NCBI GenBank assembly: GCA_012932295.1
Contig: JAAONU010000001.1
Span: forward strand, 5,355,104 to 5,419,103
DNA: 64,000 nucleotides
From: Cyclina sinensis
Lineage: Eukaryota > Mollusca > Bivalvia > Venerida > Veneridae
Reading direction: 5' to 3'
Positions 22,047-34,260 of the stretch are shown here, one piece after another (the first letter of the stretch is position 1; each line of letters begins with the position of its first letter). Position numbers and translations under genes: made by a program. Under the pieces are notes generated by a model, which saw only the letters and a program-made list of their open reading frames with translations, was not told where the DNA came from and searched no databases.

Positions 22047-22535
22047 TTCTAGCATTTTTTATGTTTTCAGAAATATGCAAAGAGTGTAGGAAAAAATGAA
22101 TTTCTACAAAAACAATTGATTTTTAACGAGGCAGTCCGATACCTAAGCAGAGGATATTTCATGTTTGGGGCATAAAACATGGTATTATGAATTCATCCAC
22201 AGTTTTTTGCGAAATCATAGTCGGCGGTCTAAATCGAGTGACGTATCCATCTTTATTTATTCAATTTCCTTCTTATGTAAGGGTATAAGTGGTGAAAATA
22301 TTGCGTGTTTTGATAGTTTTTAATACTGTCTTTTGTATACAATAAATTTATATTTGCATTTGATAATTTTCATTTCTATTCAGTTACGCCCATAATGCAA
22401 TTGTAGAATATAAATATAAAAAGAGTTCATGATTCAATGGTGGTGAATCAAATATTTAATCCTTACAGTGTTTTGCGAAATCATAGTCGGCGGTCTAAAA
22501 CGAGTGACGTATCCATCTTTATTTATTCAAACACC
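22047..22535 (+). repeat. Direct-orientation end of segmental duplication copy 2
   Basis: Matches about 10275-10640. It contains two direct copies of a block reading GCGAAATCATAGTCGGCGG..CGAGTGACGTATCCATC (about 22209-22268 and 22478-22530) that is absent from copy 1. A third copy occurs in inverted orientation at about 27495-27550. Confidence 0.75.
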
Positions 22536-22559
22536 TTCAACACACTGAATAGAGCTACG

Positions 22560-23485
22560 AATCTCGTTTTTCAACTCGCCAACATGGTTTAAGTTGACAT
22601 CAAAGAACGGCAGATTGACTGCGAGACAAGAAAACTCCGTGCATGTCATGATACGTCAGCGACAAAACAATCAGATGGATTTTTTCCATTCAGTGTTACT
22701 TTCATTTCCTTTCCATCAATTGACTCCCTTGTTCGGATAAAGCCTACGAGGATAAAACATGAGATAGGTTATCGCAGAAATTATCAAAAACAGGACTAAC
22801 GGCCGGAGAATTTCAGCAGATAATGTTTGGTTTTAATACCATGTTAATTAAAGAGCCTGTATGTAAATTGACAGACATCTTGAATTTTCTGCCTACAGTC
22901 GAACAAGTCTAGTAGTTGTTAATCTTAGTGAAGGAACGGGGTTCAGAGAACACGATATAACCCCTTTGTATTGTTGATCTAGTTCAGTAACTCAGTTACA
23001 TACAATCTTGGCTAATTTGAACAAGAAGGGAGATAACAGCCAACTCTGTAACAAGTCGAAAAAAGGAATGCTTATTCCCCTTACCATGTTGCAAATGAAA
23101 ATATACCTTAATCTACCCTGTGGTAATGTTATTAATATGCAATATACATTTGTTTATGTACGTATGTTCTCTATTTTTGTACTAAACGAATTTATAGCAT
23201 TAAAAGATTCATAGTTTAGTGAATATAAAAAATATCCATTAAAAGTAGTTTGTTTTATAAATGTTATTAGATACTGGATAAAAGTTACCCATAGTCCTGA
23301 TACAAAATATATCAAGTATGCTTACAATGTAATGCTTCGACTTTCAGTTATATCCAGAGAAAAAATTCTTGGGCCATTTCTGTCAATAATATATAAGAAA
23401 GTTTAGGTTTTTCAGAAGTTTGGATAAATCAGAGAGGTGGAAATCCTACAATATTTTCGTCAGAATTCAAGCAAAGAGTAAAAAA
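22560..23485 (-). repeat. Inverted copy of 11310-12110 (block W')
   Basis: Reverse-complement similarity to copy 1 is clear throughout, for example AGACTTGTTCGACTGTAGGC and the ACGGGGTTC-type stretch near 22935. Small ORFs here have no protein features. Confidence 0.75.
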
Positions 23486-23519
23486 TAATTACTTACAAAT
23501 TTTGGTAAGTGAAACAGAA

Positions 23520-23790
23520 AACTCTTCGAGAGTCAGAACATATAAACAGTTCAGTAATTTTGGTTTTAAATCTTATTTAAACATTATTAATATTAGTAAA
23601 TTCAGATTTGCTTTAACAAGATTCAGATTGCAAACACACAGGTTAGAAACTGAGACCAAGAGATGACACCAACCTAATCGAATACCTTATAATGAACGTA
23701 AGATGAATTTCATTTTTACTAAAATGTCCTTTGTATCAAGAACTTAGAATATGTCTGAATGTAAAACCACGATAAAAAGCTATATTCATA
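23520..23790 (+). pseudogene. Non-LTR retrotransposon remnant (RT C-terminus)
   Basis: One frame reads SYLNIINISKFRFALTRF, then RLQTHRLETETKR, a stop, then PNRIPYNERK. This matches the common K-x-R-x-x-L-T-R-F-R-x-x-x-H-x-L-x-I-E-T pattern near the C-terminus of non-LTR reverse transcriptases. It has internal stops and is dead. It lies at the edge of the 3.4-kb insertion that splits the inverted duplication. Confidence 0.65.
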
Positions 23791-24531
23791 TATAAAAGCT
23801 TTCAAAAAAGAAATCAAACATACTATTTTTATTAAAGGCCAAAACCCTCTCTGTTAGTCAACTCATTTATTATTTACGAACTGGAACGCAGCTGTACTTG
23901 CAAACTGCATAGTAGTTACGTGTTTATTTCATTTCAGAAGTTATGATTTATCTTGATATAAGGGAAATAAATCTACTAGCATGTTTTTTAGATTATTCAG
24001 CTTTTATCTCCCTTTATCTTGAAAAACAGCACGTAACATAGTATCTATGTATGGACTAAAGAATTTGACTATCTGTTTATAATTGATTTATACATATTAT
24101 TTATATTCCTGTAGAATGATGGGCATTATGCTTTATTCTTGCAATAAATCATATAAATGACGATTATTGAATAAAACTCTGTCCAAACACAAAGACCGAA
24201 AAGGAATCACCTTGAGAACGTTACGACCGTCTTCAGATTAACAGAAAAACGTGTGATATGGTATACATAAGATAAAAATTCAATGGGGAAAAATTGGCAT
24301 GTGTGTTTGACGTCATAAGGCCAAAACAAAGTGATTTTGAGGTTCTGGTAACATGCTGAAAAATAATAGGGTAGGTAGGTCGGAAAAACATTTTTTTTAA
24401 TTAGTATTTTATTAAAATTGAACTGTATGTCAGATATATACACTATAGGATACTCCATTTTTGCAATGAAATGCGGAAATAAAGGGTCGATCAGGTTACT
24501 GGAACCACAAGATCATTTTGTTTTGGCCTAA

Positions 24532-24556
24532 TCTCGCGAGAATGAGTCTCGCGAGA
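24532..24556. promoter_or_regulatory. Two TCTCGCGAGA palindromes
   Basis: Perfect TCTCGCGAGA palindromes at 24532-24541 and 24547-24556, starts 15 bp apart. In animals this CGCG element is a known core-promoter/transcription-factor motif. No gene start is evident next to it here, and the site lies in transposon-rich DNA, so function is uncertain. Confidence 0.4.
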
Positions 24557-24764
24557 ATTGTCATGTAATTTTTTTTTAAACATGCACGAATATCAGTAAA
24601 TGATTAAGTTATAATAATTATTTGAAAAAAATACGTGATGAAATAATTTAAAATGAAAAAGAAATGCTTTTATTTAGACACGTGACTAAAGTTCTCCCTA
24701 AAGAAAAACAACATCCAATGAAAATGCGTTATTTACACCACGTGGTTTACACACGCATCGGGGT

Positions 24765-24988
24765 TTGCCTAAAATACGAAAGTGACTTTTTTTGACGAAA
24801 GTGAGCGAAAGTGGCTTTAAAAAAATGAATTATAGCGTTTTGATAGAATCTTAGAATTTATGCTAATATTGCAGTTTGTATAAGTATATTATCAGAAATT
24901 AATAATACTTATTGTCAAAAATTATCATTATGATGATATAAAATATATATTTTGAAAGTCACTTTCGCTCACTTTCGTATTTTAGGCA
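24765..24988. mobile_element. MITE-like inverted repeat element
   Basis: The left end reads GCCTAAAATACGAAAGTGAC..GAAAGTGAGCGAAAGTGG and the right end is its inverse (AGTCACTTTCGCTCACTTTC, then GTATTTTAGGC). The pair folds into a hairpin around an AT-rich middle of about 140 bp. No coding capacity. It lies about 55 bp before the protease-like pseudogene and may be the end of that element or an independent MITE. Confidence 0.65.
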
Positions 24989-25043
24989 TACCGCAATACC
25001 GCACGCGGGTTCATCGCCATCATTGTTGTTTACTTGCGCCAAA

Positions 25044-26031
25044 ATGGTAAAAGCAGTTGCAGGGAATTTTCACCAAGGTTCCCCTTTATCTGTGCCATAT
25101 AATGGAATGCAATGTACGGCCGTTGCATTAATAGCCCTTGTAGCAATTTTCCAGGGTCTTAACACTGATATTACTAGAGTAAGGTCAAATGATGTTGACG
25201 AGATTTTGCAAGAGGGAATTCGCGTTTATAGAAGTATTGTTTCGTCTGTTAATGAAGTCAGATACCTGGCTCAAAATGACTTGCCAGATACATTAAACTT
25301 CCGACAACAATTGTTTTCTATAGGTAATACTAGGGATACTTACTATGGTTATATTGATGGCATTAATGAGAGAGCTTTTGGACAGTCTTCGTTCTATGAA
25401 TCAATTCTGCAAGCATGTTTGATTTCTCCTTTTCAGTTGCTTACACTGAACGGTCTTACAGTTGGAGTTTTTGTCAATACTGCTTGAAATGAGTTCATAT
25501 TGTTTGACTCTCATTCTAGGAATCTGCGGGGTACCTATTGTGAAAATGGACATGCAGTTATGTTATCTTTTTACTCTTTAGACGAGTTCATCAATTTTTT
25601 TATGACAACTATAGAACCTCTCTATATGATTTAACACCTGTTTGTTTTACAGAATTGCACAGTGCAAATTATTTTTCTAACGTTTTGAATCGAAGCGAGC
25701 CACAAGAAATACATGGAGAGAGTGTGTACTTAAATGTGCAAAAGATAAACAATCAGACGGATGAGCTGGGAAACTATCAGACTGATGAGATTTGACTTGG
25801 TCAAATAACTCTAATGGTCAAGACACGTCTCTTCCGTTGTATACAGCATACCCAATAAATTTACCAGTTATTGTTCAAGGTGAAGGACAATTTGGCAAAA
25901 ATGACATAGTTAAGAATGAAATGTTGAATAATGTTAGTGTAGAAAATCTTGAAAATGCCACCGTTCAGTCTGATAAGTTGAATACCATTAATTCAAAAAA
26001 AAAATTTTTGAATCATCACCAATGGAATCCT
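25044..26031 (+). pseudogene. Decayed cysteine-protease-like ORF of a large mobile element
   Basis: The main open frame (ATG at 25044) reads SVPYNGMQCTAVALIAL near its start, has an internal TVGVF segment, and ends at a TGA near 25486. Beyond the stop, the same frame resumes with FDSHSRN and GHAVML. A conserved QC near the N-terminus followed by FDSH and H motifs is the layout of herpes-tegument-type or OTU-like deubiquitinating cysteine proteases; proteins with this motif set are, from memory, carried by large animal transposons of Helitron type. Frameshifts follow near 25630 and another open block runs 25792-26031. Function is lost. Family assignment is tentative because only short motifs were used. 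Confidence 0.5.
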
Positions 26032-26034
26032 TAG

Positions 26035-26600
26035 TATGCTTTGGCCTAGGATCACTAAAGTTCAAATGGTGGTTCGTCATGATTGGCAAATGACCCCTAT
26101 TGATTTTGAGATCAGTAGGTCAACATTTTGTGGATAATAACGAGAACACTTTGGTCTAGGATCATGAAAGTTCATGGAGGTTGATCATCATTGGCAGATG
26201 ACACCTATTGATTTTGGGTTCAGTAGGTCTAAAATCAAGGTCATAGTGACCGAAAATGATTAAATTATATCCGAAGGATAACTTGAGTACGCTTTGGCCT
26301 AGGATCATGAAAGTTGATATGAGGGTTGATAACTTCTGGCAGATGACCCCTATTCATTTTAAGGTCATTACGTCAAAGGTCAAGGTCACAGTGACCCGAA
26401 ATAATAAAACCATTTCCTGATGATTACTTAAGTATGCTTTGGTTCAGGATCATGAAATTTAATAGGGAAATTGTCCATCATTGGCAGATGACCCCTATCT
26501 ATTTTGAAGTCAGTAGGTCAACGATCAAGGTCAAAGTGACCCAAAATGCTAAAATGCTAAAACATTGCTTAGAATCATTTAATCATCACTGGTATATGAC
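26035..26600 (+). repeat. Bivalve-type satellite, about 4 diverged units of 110-146 bp
   Basis: Units begin with GCTTTGGCCTAGGATCATGAAA-like words (near 26038, 26149, 26290 and 26436), continue with TTGGCAGATGACCCCTATT and end AGGTCAAGGTCAYAGTGACC. This word set recurs widely in bivalve genomes (recollection, not searched). No coding content. Confidence 0.75.
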
Positions 26601-26879
26601 CCCTTTTGAACTTTTGTTCATAATATACACAGTGCAATTTTTGTGACCTCGTGTACATAAAATTTTCATGTATGATCGCCACAACATGTAACTATGCAAG
26701 ATCAAATGAAGTTAGAATTCCTTTTTTCCTTCTTTAGATATGGCCCTTCCTTACCTTTTTATACTGTAAACATATTTCACAAGTTGTGTAACTACTTACT
26801 TTATCAAAAATTCTACTGCCGGCGTATAAATATTTAACTTGTTAAGTATATTTTCGAATAAAAGAAATTCACTTGTATC

Positions 26880-27269
26880 AAGCACTTTATCTGCTGGCCT
26901 TGACATTCTTCCTAATACATGTACTTGAAAAGCGTTTGACAAAATGGTTATTTTGAGAAAAAGACAAGATTTAGTGGTCTAATTCTAGAGCGCTTTAATT
27001 TTCTTTGAAGGCAATCAAAGCAGAAAAATGCAATTTGTTCTTATAATGCTATAAACATGTTTTACACAAATATAAAAGCATACTGGTTTAGCTGTATTAC
27101 TTTCAAGTGTATTTGTTAAAATGAAGTGGAGTGCCTATATTGCACCCATGGAAATTGTTAAGTGTTAGCACTTTACAAAGCCCAAGGACTTCACTTCATA
27201 GAAATTTCGTAAACTACAACCCAAGACTATTGTGTTTTTTTCATCATTTCTGTATTAAAAAATCCATTT

Positions 27270-27302
<33 letters not shown>

Positions 27303-27545
27303 ATTTGATTCACCACCATTGAATCATGAACTCTTTTTATATTTATATTCTATAATTGCATTATGGCGTAACTGAATAGAAATGAAAATTATCAAATGCA
27401 AATATAAATTTATTGTATGCAAAAGACAGTATTAAAAACTATCAAAACACGCAATAATTTCACCACTTATACCCTTACATAAGAAGGAAATTGAATAAAT
27501 AAAGATGGATACGTCACTCGTTTAAGACCGCCGACTATGATTTCG
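26880..27545 (-). repeat. Inverted copy of about 10400-11310 (blocks Z'Y'X')
   Basis: Reverse complement of copy 1. The stretch ATTCTATAATTGCATTATGG..GTAACTGAATAGAAATG and the CACTTCATAG..TTTCGTAAACTACAACC stretch both have clear partners. A T-homopolymer at about 27270-27298 interrupts it. Together with 22560-23485 it reconstitutes one inverted duplicate. Confidence 0.75.
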
Positions 27546-30500
27546 CAAAAGCCTGTAAGGATGGCAGTCAGTTTATTTAGAGCTTTTATAGCAGACGAAC
27601 TAGAAGCATTTGTTTCAGTTATTCTAAGATGTGACGGTCACTTTCAGGCTACTTGTTTGTTTCGTCTATAATGGTGTTTATTGAGGAAGATATTTGAAAA
27701 GAACTTTTTGTATAGAAATGTAGGTTTTTTTAAGATACCTTTGCTCATATAACTGAAAGACTTAGAGCGACTTATCACCCGAGTTTACACAAGCTAAAAC
27801 CCTCACATACAGCGTGAAAAACTAAAAGTCCTTAAACAGAGTTCTACAAGTATTGTTTGTATCTGGCTTATACTTGAATATATAGAAACACTCGCACTAC
27901 TGTCGGCTTCTTTCAAGTATTTATCGGTGAAATAGCCTGATATCTAGGTTTGTCTTATTAAGAACTTACTCTAAGTAGACAGCATATAATAAATTAATCA
28001 AGCATTTTAATGCATTATGAATTTTGATGTACGAAATTATATGACAAGCGAGGGGTTGAGTTTATGGAGTTTTCCGTTTCTAATTCACATCGTTATCCGA
28101 CCATCGTCCGTGTTGTTCCGTGGTCGTAGGTAAACAAGACGGTGATCTTGGATGTTTCAGTACCTGTGTTGACAGGTTTTCTTATCCATGACCACGCTGA
28201 CCGCTAAAGTATACGTTTATAAAACAGAATTACAGTTTTATTAAAGTAAATAGGTTTGTAAGGCTATGATGTTAAAATAAGATGAAATTGAAAATAAATA
28301 ATATGTTCTTTGAGATCTCCAGTACAAAAAGTTTAATATACACATAAAGGTTACATACAGAAGAAAGCTTAACTTTAATTGTATGCATTTAGAACTTGTA
28401 ACGATGCAGGTGATTGAAAAAAAGTAAATGCGCTTGCATCCCTGTTAGCCTGAACTGTTCTCTGTTAAATGTACATTCGTATGTTTCGTCAGAAACAGCT
28501 TCATACTTTTTTCTTTCAGTGCCCTCAGATAGAACAAGATGAATTGTGCGCAAGTGTCCAAGGTTTTTTTGTTGTTGTTCTTTTTCTTTCATATCTATTC
28601 GGTTCTGTTCCATTCTTTGAAGAAGAGGTGTTTTATTTAAATATGTGTTATCCGAGCCCACTGCCATTCCACTCAGTCAATTTGACTAATATATTTTCAT
28701 TATTATTTCCCATATCTTAAATAGGTTAAGTGGGACTATCGTAGGCTAAGTCAAACATTGTGGGTGATAAATATTTTGTTACACATTTATAAAAACTGAA
28801 TGGAATAAGTCGACTTCATACTCAAATCCGATTAAATATTGTGAAGGTTTTATTTGTATATGGAATTATTCTTTCCAAATATCTGCTACTTGCGATGACT
28901 CAGACTTACGTGGACTGGTACGAGGAACTTGTCCGTGTATTTTGTCGCTGATTAATAAACATGTCGTCACTTTAATTCATTCAACAATTTCTGTTTTGGT
29001 AGTCAGACAGAGCATTTTTGCTATTTTTCTCAATTTCTTAACAAATAACATGCTGTAAATATGTTTTGATGCGAGAAAACGACAAAAGTCAAGCTGTAAC
29101 ACGTATTTTCCGCTGCGTATGAGGGTGTCAAGGTAATAGGTAAGTAGGTGAGTAGGTACGTGCGTATGGTAAAAAAAGAAGTACATACCACATCAAAGCA
29201 GAATATTTAATCCTAGTTGGGGGGGGGGGGGGGGGGGGGTGGTAGCAGTGGGTCATTAAAATGCCATGCAGGCATCGAAGTGGTGTAGTCAATATCTGTT
29301 AAAACAAACTTCGTGTTAAGATAAAATTAAACCGTCATGACTTTTTTTTTGAAAAACTTACTGAACATTTTGTTTACTTTGACAACACTTAAAACGTGTC
29401 TCGACATTTTGTTGCAGACACCTTATGTTGCACACACCTTTGAGCGAACCGGTATCCCTTACAGTGATGGATAAGGCTCAGTATTTCTTTTGTATGAAAA
29501 GAAGGATCAAAGTTATGCAAGATGTAAGATATATGTTTTAACCTTTTTGCGAATTGCCTACTTCAGTGTCTCAGAAGCGAACAAACTATCGCAAAAATCT
29601 TCACCTTTGACCTCATACTCTATACATCATAAAATGTTATACGTAATAAGGTATCTTGTATACATATGTTTTTATTCGCTTTTTTGTAGGTGTGTGCGCG
29701 TTTTCAGTTGATAAAGTATCCACTTTTATTTGTCATTTCTCAATCTTTCTATACTTCAATAGTTATAAAGCCCTACTTCTATATTTAAACAGTTATAAAG
29801 GCCTACTTCAAAGGCTAATATCAATATGTTTTAAGTCTTGTAAAGTTATTAGCCGAAATGAGATAGGCCACACTTCTCATCAAAATATTCACTTTGAAAC
29901 CAGTCCAAAATCAATAAACCTTCTCTGTGGAACTTCGAAAATCTGTCGAATAACCGAGTTAATCTAGATACGTTTTTTTCTTCAGCCATTTCTGTAAGTG
30001 TTCGTACAAATTTGGACACCTTGTAGATCTTAGGGATTTGGCTGAGGTAATATGATAAATACCTGGCTTTGAGCTCTGAGCTCAAAAAACTTCTCGGAAG
30101 GGCTCTGTTTCATGCATCTTGACGCACAGAGCTCCTTAGTAGCTCTTAAGATGCTCTATGCGTTACATCAACGTCGCATAGAGCTTCCAAATTTCAGGAA
30201 TGGTAGTCATTTTGGCTGCCAGTAACAGCACGATTCTGATAGCCATCGTCATCATAGATAAACATCATTGTCGATGTTTCATCACCATCATGATCGGTGA
30301 ATCATTTTCGTTACACAAACCTCTAAAATTCCTAGAAGCTAAATAATTATAATAAATGATTTTTTCCATCTTTGTGATCTGTAAAAACGCCATAATCACA
30401 GTAACAGTCATCATAATAACAATACATATCATCATGGTCAGTAAAAACAGCAAGAGGAGTAACTTCAACAGATGCATGTGGGTGCCGCCTTGTTGGATTT

Positions 30501-33500
30501 GTGGTTGTTGTTTAAGTAATCACTATGGAGATGCTTACTTTATAAAATCTTCATGCCAAGGCTTCTGACAAACAGGCGAAGAAACTGACGTTGAACGTCA
30601 CAATTCTCAATCTAGTGAAACAAAGCATTGGTGCATACTTCAACGAGGTTATGTAGCAAATACGTATTTGTGTCGTAAAACAACTGTTCAAACAATCTTG
30701 TAGAATTTCTGTTATGTGCAATAAAAGTCACTTAGATCTTGTTCAAACGACTGGTTCGTCATAAATGTAGCAATTTTACGACTTCACTACAAACAACGAC
30801 AGATACTTGTTCTGTACCTGCAGTCGTGTGATTGCCTTTATATTAAGGCGTTACATTAAAACGCAAGTGTGTTTAGTAATTTATCATTCTTAATAACATA
30901 AATATTTCATCGGTGATTGCTTTGTTACCGTAGCTGCAGAAAATATTGTTGACCATTATAGGTGAACAATGATAAATAGATACAGCAAAGTTGGCAGGTG
31001 TATATAACATTTTTCACTAGTTGCTAATTTTTATCAGCATGTGTATATGTGGCTGGTGTAGTATTTTAATGACTTGATATGTGAACCATCTTTTACACTC
31101 GATATAGCATAAAACGATTGCCTTTAGTCGATATTTTTTGTAATCTTACACATAACTTACGCATAGGGGCGGATTAATAGCTTTATTCGGCTAAAGGTGT
31201 GATGTGCGTGACGAAAGGAGTCACCGTTCGTGATTAAAGGAATCATGATCCATGCTTTTTTTACACAATGCAAAGGTCCCAAAGAAGAAGGATACATCCG
31301 TTTTATAAAGGAATGTATCAAGTAATCTTCAGCTATTCAAAATCAATTTTGTAGCATCCTGTTACACCAGCTGTTGCCTCTGAATCGACTTTTAACATCT
31401 GCATTTACATGGCGCTATTTTCTTAGAAACCTACTGTAATGAAGGTCTAGAACTGCTGCACTATGTAACCTCCAGAACAATCTAATCCTAGCCGAAATAA
31501 CACCAGGATTTACTACAATCTCTTCGTTTTACGACAACTGTGGCACCTTATATACACTGTTTTTATCATGAAACAATCGAAGAAAACAGAAACCGAACGT
31601 GACCAACATTAATGTATATATCTACTTGTATTTGCAGTAGTTTGATTGGCCGTTTCAATTACAGCTGTAGCAGGGTGATGATTAAAAAACTTCATGATGA
31701 TTGTGTATGAATATGAAAAAGGCTGATATATCGCTCTGTAAACATGTATAAAGCCTTAACAAATGGGATTTTTCCGTGTGATATGATTGTACAAAATCTT
31801 TCATAAAGAGTGGGTCATCTCCCCTTCAGGCTATTTCCTCTGATGTTTATCAAGCATATTGCAATATATAAGTGGCGATTCTCCCCAGCTATAGTGTTTT
31901 ATTGTTGATCTTAGAGTGAGATAATATCTCTTCCTTTTTCACACACAAAAATATATTGACAGGCGCTTGTAGCAAGACGATGACGTTCTGATATAAACAA
32001 CTGGCTATATAATTAATTAATCAAGAATAAAACTGAATTACATACCATCAGTTATCAGTCTTTGTTCTCTCTTATTTCATTATCAGATTGAATTGACATC
32101 AAGCAGATAATTTATTTGAAAGTAAAAGATTGTTTCATTGTCTTATTACGTTTCATTACTATGCAGTTACTTTATCATATGCTATGGTAATATAAGACTG
32201 CTGGCGCTTTGTCCTCGAGAAATATGTGTACTCGTTCTATATAAAATATTATATTAAACAAACAGTGTCTTAGACATCAAGAATTATCATAATTATCATT
32301 GTAGATTTTTGTTAGCCAAATCTTTTCAGCTAAAAGTCTCGCTTTTTCGGGGTTTTCTTTTTTCATTTGTTTTTTCATTTGTGTTTTGTCTAGCCTTTTT
32401 TTTTACTTTTTCGAACGATATAGGCTGTAAAAAAGTCCCACGTTTTAGGTTTATATAAAATAACAAAAAAAGCTAATAGTTGTATTTATTATACAAATCT
32501 GTACGTTTTTTGCACATCACGAACTGTCATATATCTGGTGTTATCTTCTCCGGTGCTGTCATTTCCTGCCTCAGTATCATCACTAACAAATGCTATTTAA
32601 TTGACATCGTCAAGTTTTATTTCCCTTGGGCAATGATTCGTGTCGCCACAACTTTCTACAGCGTGAATCTGCGTACTAGACTTATAACCGTAACTTGCCG
32701 TTATGAAATGCGGCTTATCATTTTAATGATATTCGGTATCATTGTCTGCTTGAATACCATGATATTCAAATCATTTACGCTTTAAGAGTTATGGGATATG
32801 GCAGGTTGTAATCTTTAGAGTTTCTATATATCTTGTGGATTATTTTAACAGATACATGGATTTATCCTCGATAAACTAATCCGGTAATAAGGTAATAATT
32901 ATAATAATATTCATTTAACGTCATTTAAACTGCAACAGCTGCACATACAAATACATCACCATGCAGTTTATAATATAACGTACGTCATTATATACAGAGA
33001 TGTTGAAACAGGACTTTTACTTCAATCATGAGTTATTTTTTTACTTGTTTTGCTAGGTATAACAGTTTAGCATGCAAAGTCTCAAAGTTGATAGATGTGT
33101 TTAGCTTTGAATGTTTAATGTATTAAGCTGTTTCAGAAGATATTTATCTGAACGTTTATAGGGGGTATGTAAACATTTAATGTCCAATAAAGTGGACATA
33201 AATTCCGGTGCATTAAGTACTGTAAGCAATCTACAACTAACCCAGAAGTATCTCCATGCTGTATACAAGGAACAGATTTCTTTGATAAATCCGTGTTTGA
33301 AATCATGTCAACTTGGAAACAGGTGTCTGGACCTTCGCAGGATTTCTTCTGTAAAATTGAAATATATGGTCAGCTACCTTACCCACAGCGTAAGTGCCCT
33401 TGCTTCGGACCGTAAGCTTTAGATAACCTCTAGGTAAGTGCTGTCATGTGGGCACTGTTGCTTACCAAAGTGCCTGCTTGAAAGAATGTTTAGGAAGGAC

Positions 33501-33900
33501 GGTTTCATAATCACGTTTACTGGTCGAGATAGTGTGTCACCTGCGGTTTATTTGCATAACTTGTTATTTTACTTAAAAATCCCCTCGATTTGCTTTAAAT
33601 TTAATCACTTGATAACATATTCGAGTGCTATCAAGAAATATTTACGCATTGTCGTGACTTTGAATACATTATTAAACATATTGTTTTGTTTAGAAAGAGA
33701 ATTAGACATTTCTCATTTTGGTACGCTAGAAGCACAATCATACGTTTGATATCAAGGTTTTATACAGTTGCTGAGAAGAAAAGGAGTATATATGTATCAA
33801 AGTTCTGATAAATCTAGTTTGCTATTCAAGACTTCTTGACTTCAACTTACCTTAAAACAGTGCTAGAGAGCTTTGTTCTTATCGTTTCGGAGATTGTTAG
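27546..33900. other. Gene-poor region
   Basis: No recognisable gene. Contents are a G homopolymer (29219-29240), AT-rich DNA and a perfect 9-bp inverted repeat TTTGAGCTC/GAGCTCAAA near 30070. Two minus-strand frames have protein-like composition but no known domain: 28389-28667 (92 aa, Lys/Glu/Gln-rich) and 29849-30085 (78 aa). Frames at 32480-32785 and 33180-33422 look random. Confidence 0.4.
28389..28667 (-). CDS. Small hypothetical ORF (92 aa)
   Basis: ATG-started frame of 92 codons in otherwise stop-rich DNA. The product is hydrophilic and charged, with a run KEKEQQQK and no signal peptide or membrane segment. No splice partners, poly(A) signal or homologue was recognised. It may be an exon or chance. 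Confidence 0.15.
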   Translation of the reverse strand: MAVGSDNTYLNKTPLLQRMEQNRIDMKEKEQQQKNLGHLRTIHLVLSEGTERKKYEAVSDETYECTFNREQFRLTGMQAHLLFFNHLHRYKF

Positions 33901-33902
33901 CC

Positions 33903-34260
33903 ATGATGTTTGATGAAAATCGATGATGTTTGATGATGTTTGATGAAAATCGATGATGTTTGATGATGTTTGATGAAGTTCGATGATGTTTGATGATGTT
34001 TAATGAAGTTCGATGATGTTCAATGATGTTTGATGATGTTCGATGATGGATGATGTTTGATGATGTTAAATGAAGTTCAATGATGTTCGATGATGTTTGA
34101 TTATGTTTGATGATGTTCGGTGATGTTAGATGATGTTTGATGATGTTTATTGTTGTTCGATGATGTTTGATAATGTTTGATGACGTTCGATGATGTTTGA
34201 TGATGTTTGATGACGTTTGATGATGTCTGATGACGTTCGATGATGTTTGATGATGTGCGA
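33903..34260 (+). repeat. 10-bp TGATGATGTT minisatellite (about 35 units)
   Basis: Imperfect 10-bp units TGATGATGTT, CGATGATGTT and TGATGAAGTT repeat for about 360 bp, with point differences and some higher-order 20-30 bp periodicity. Confidence 0.9.

Noticed and set aside
33903..34260. CRISPR-like array
   Set aside because: Units are contiguous 10-mers with no spacers, in a eukaryotic genome.
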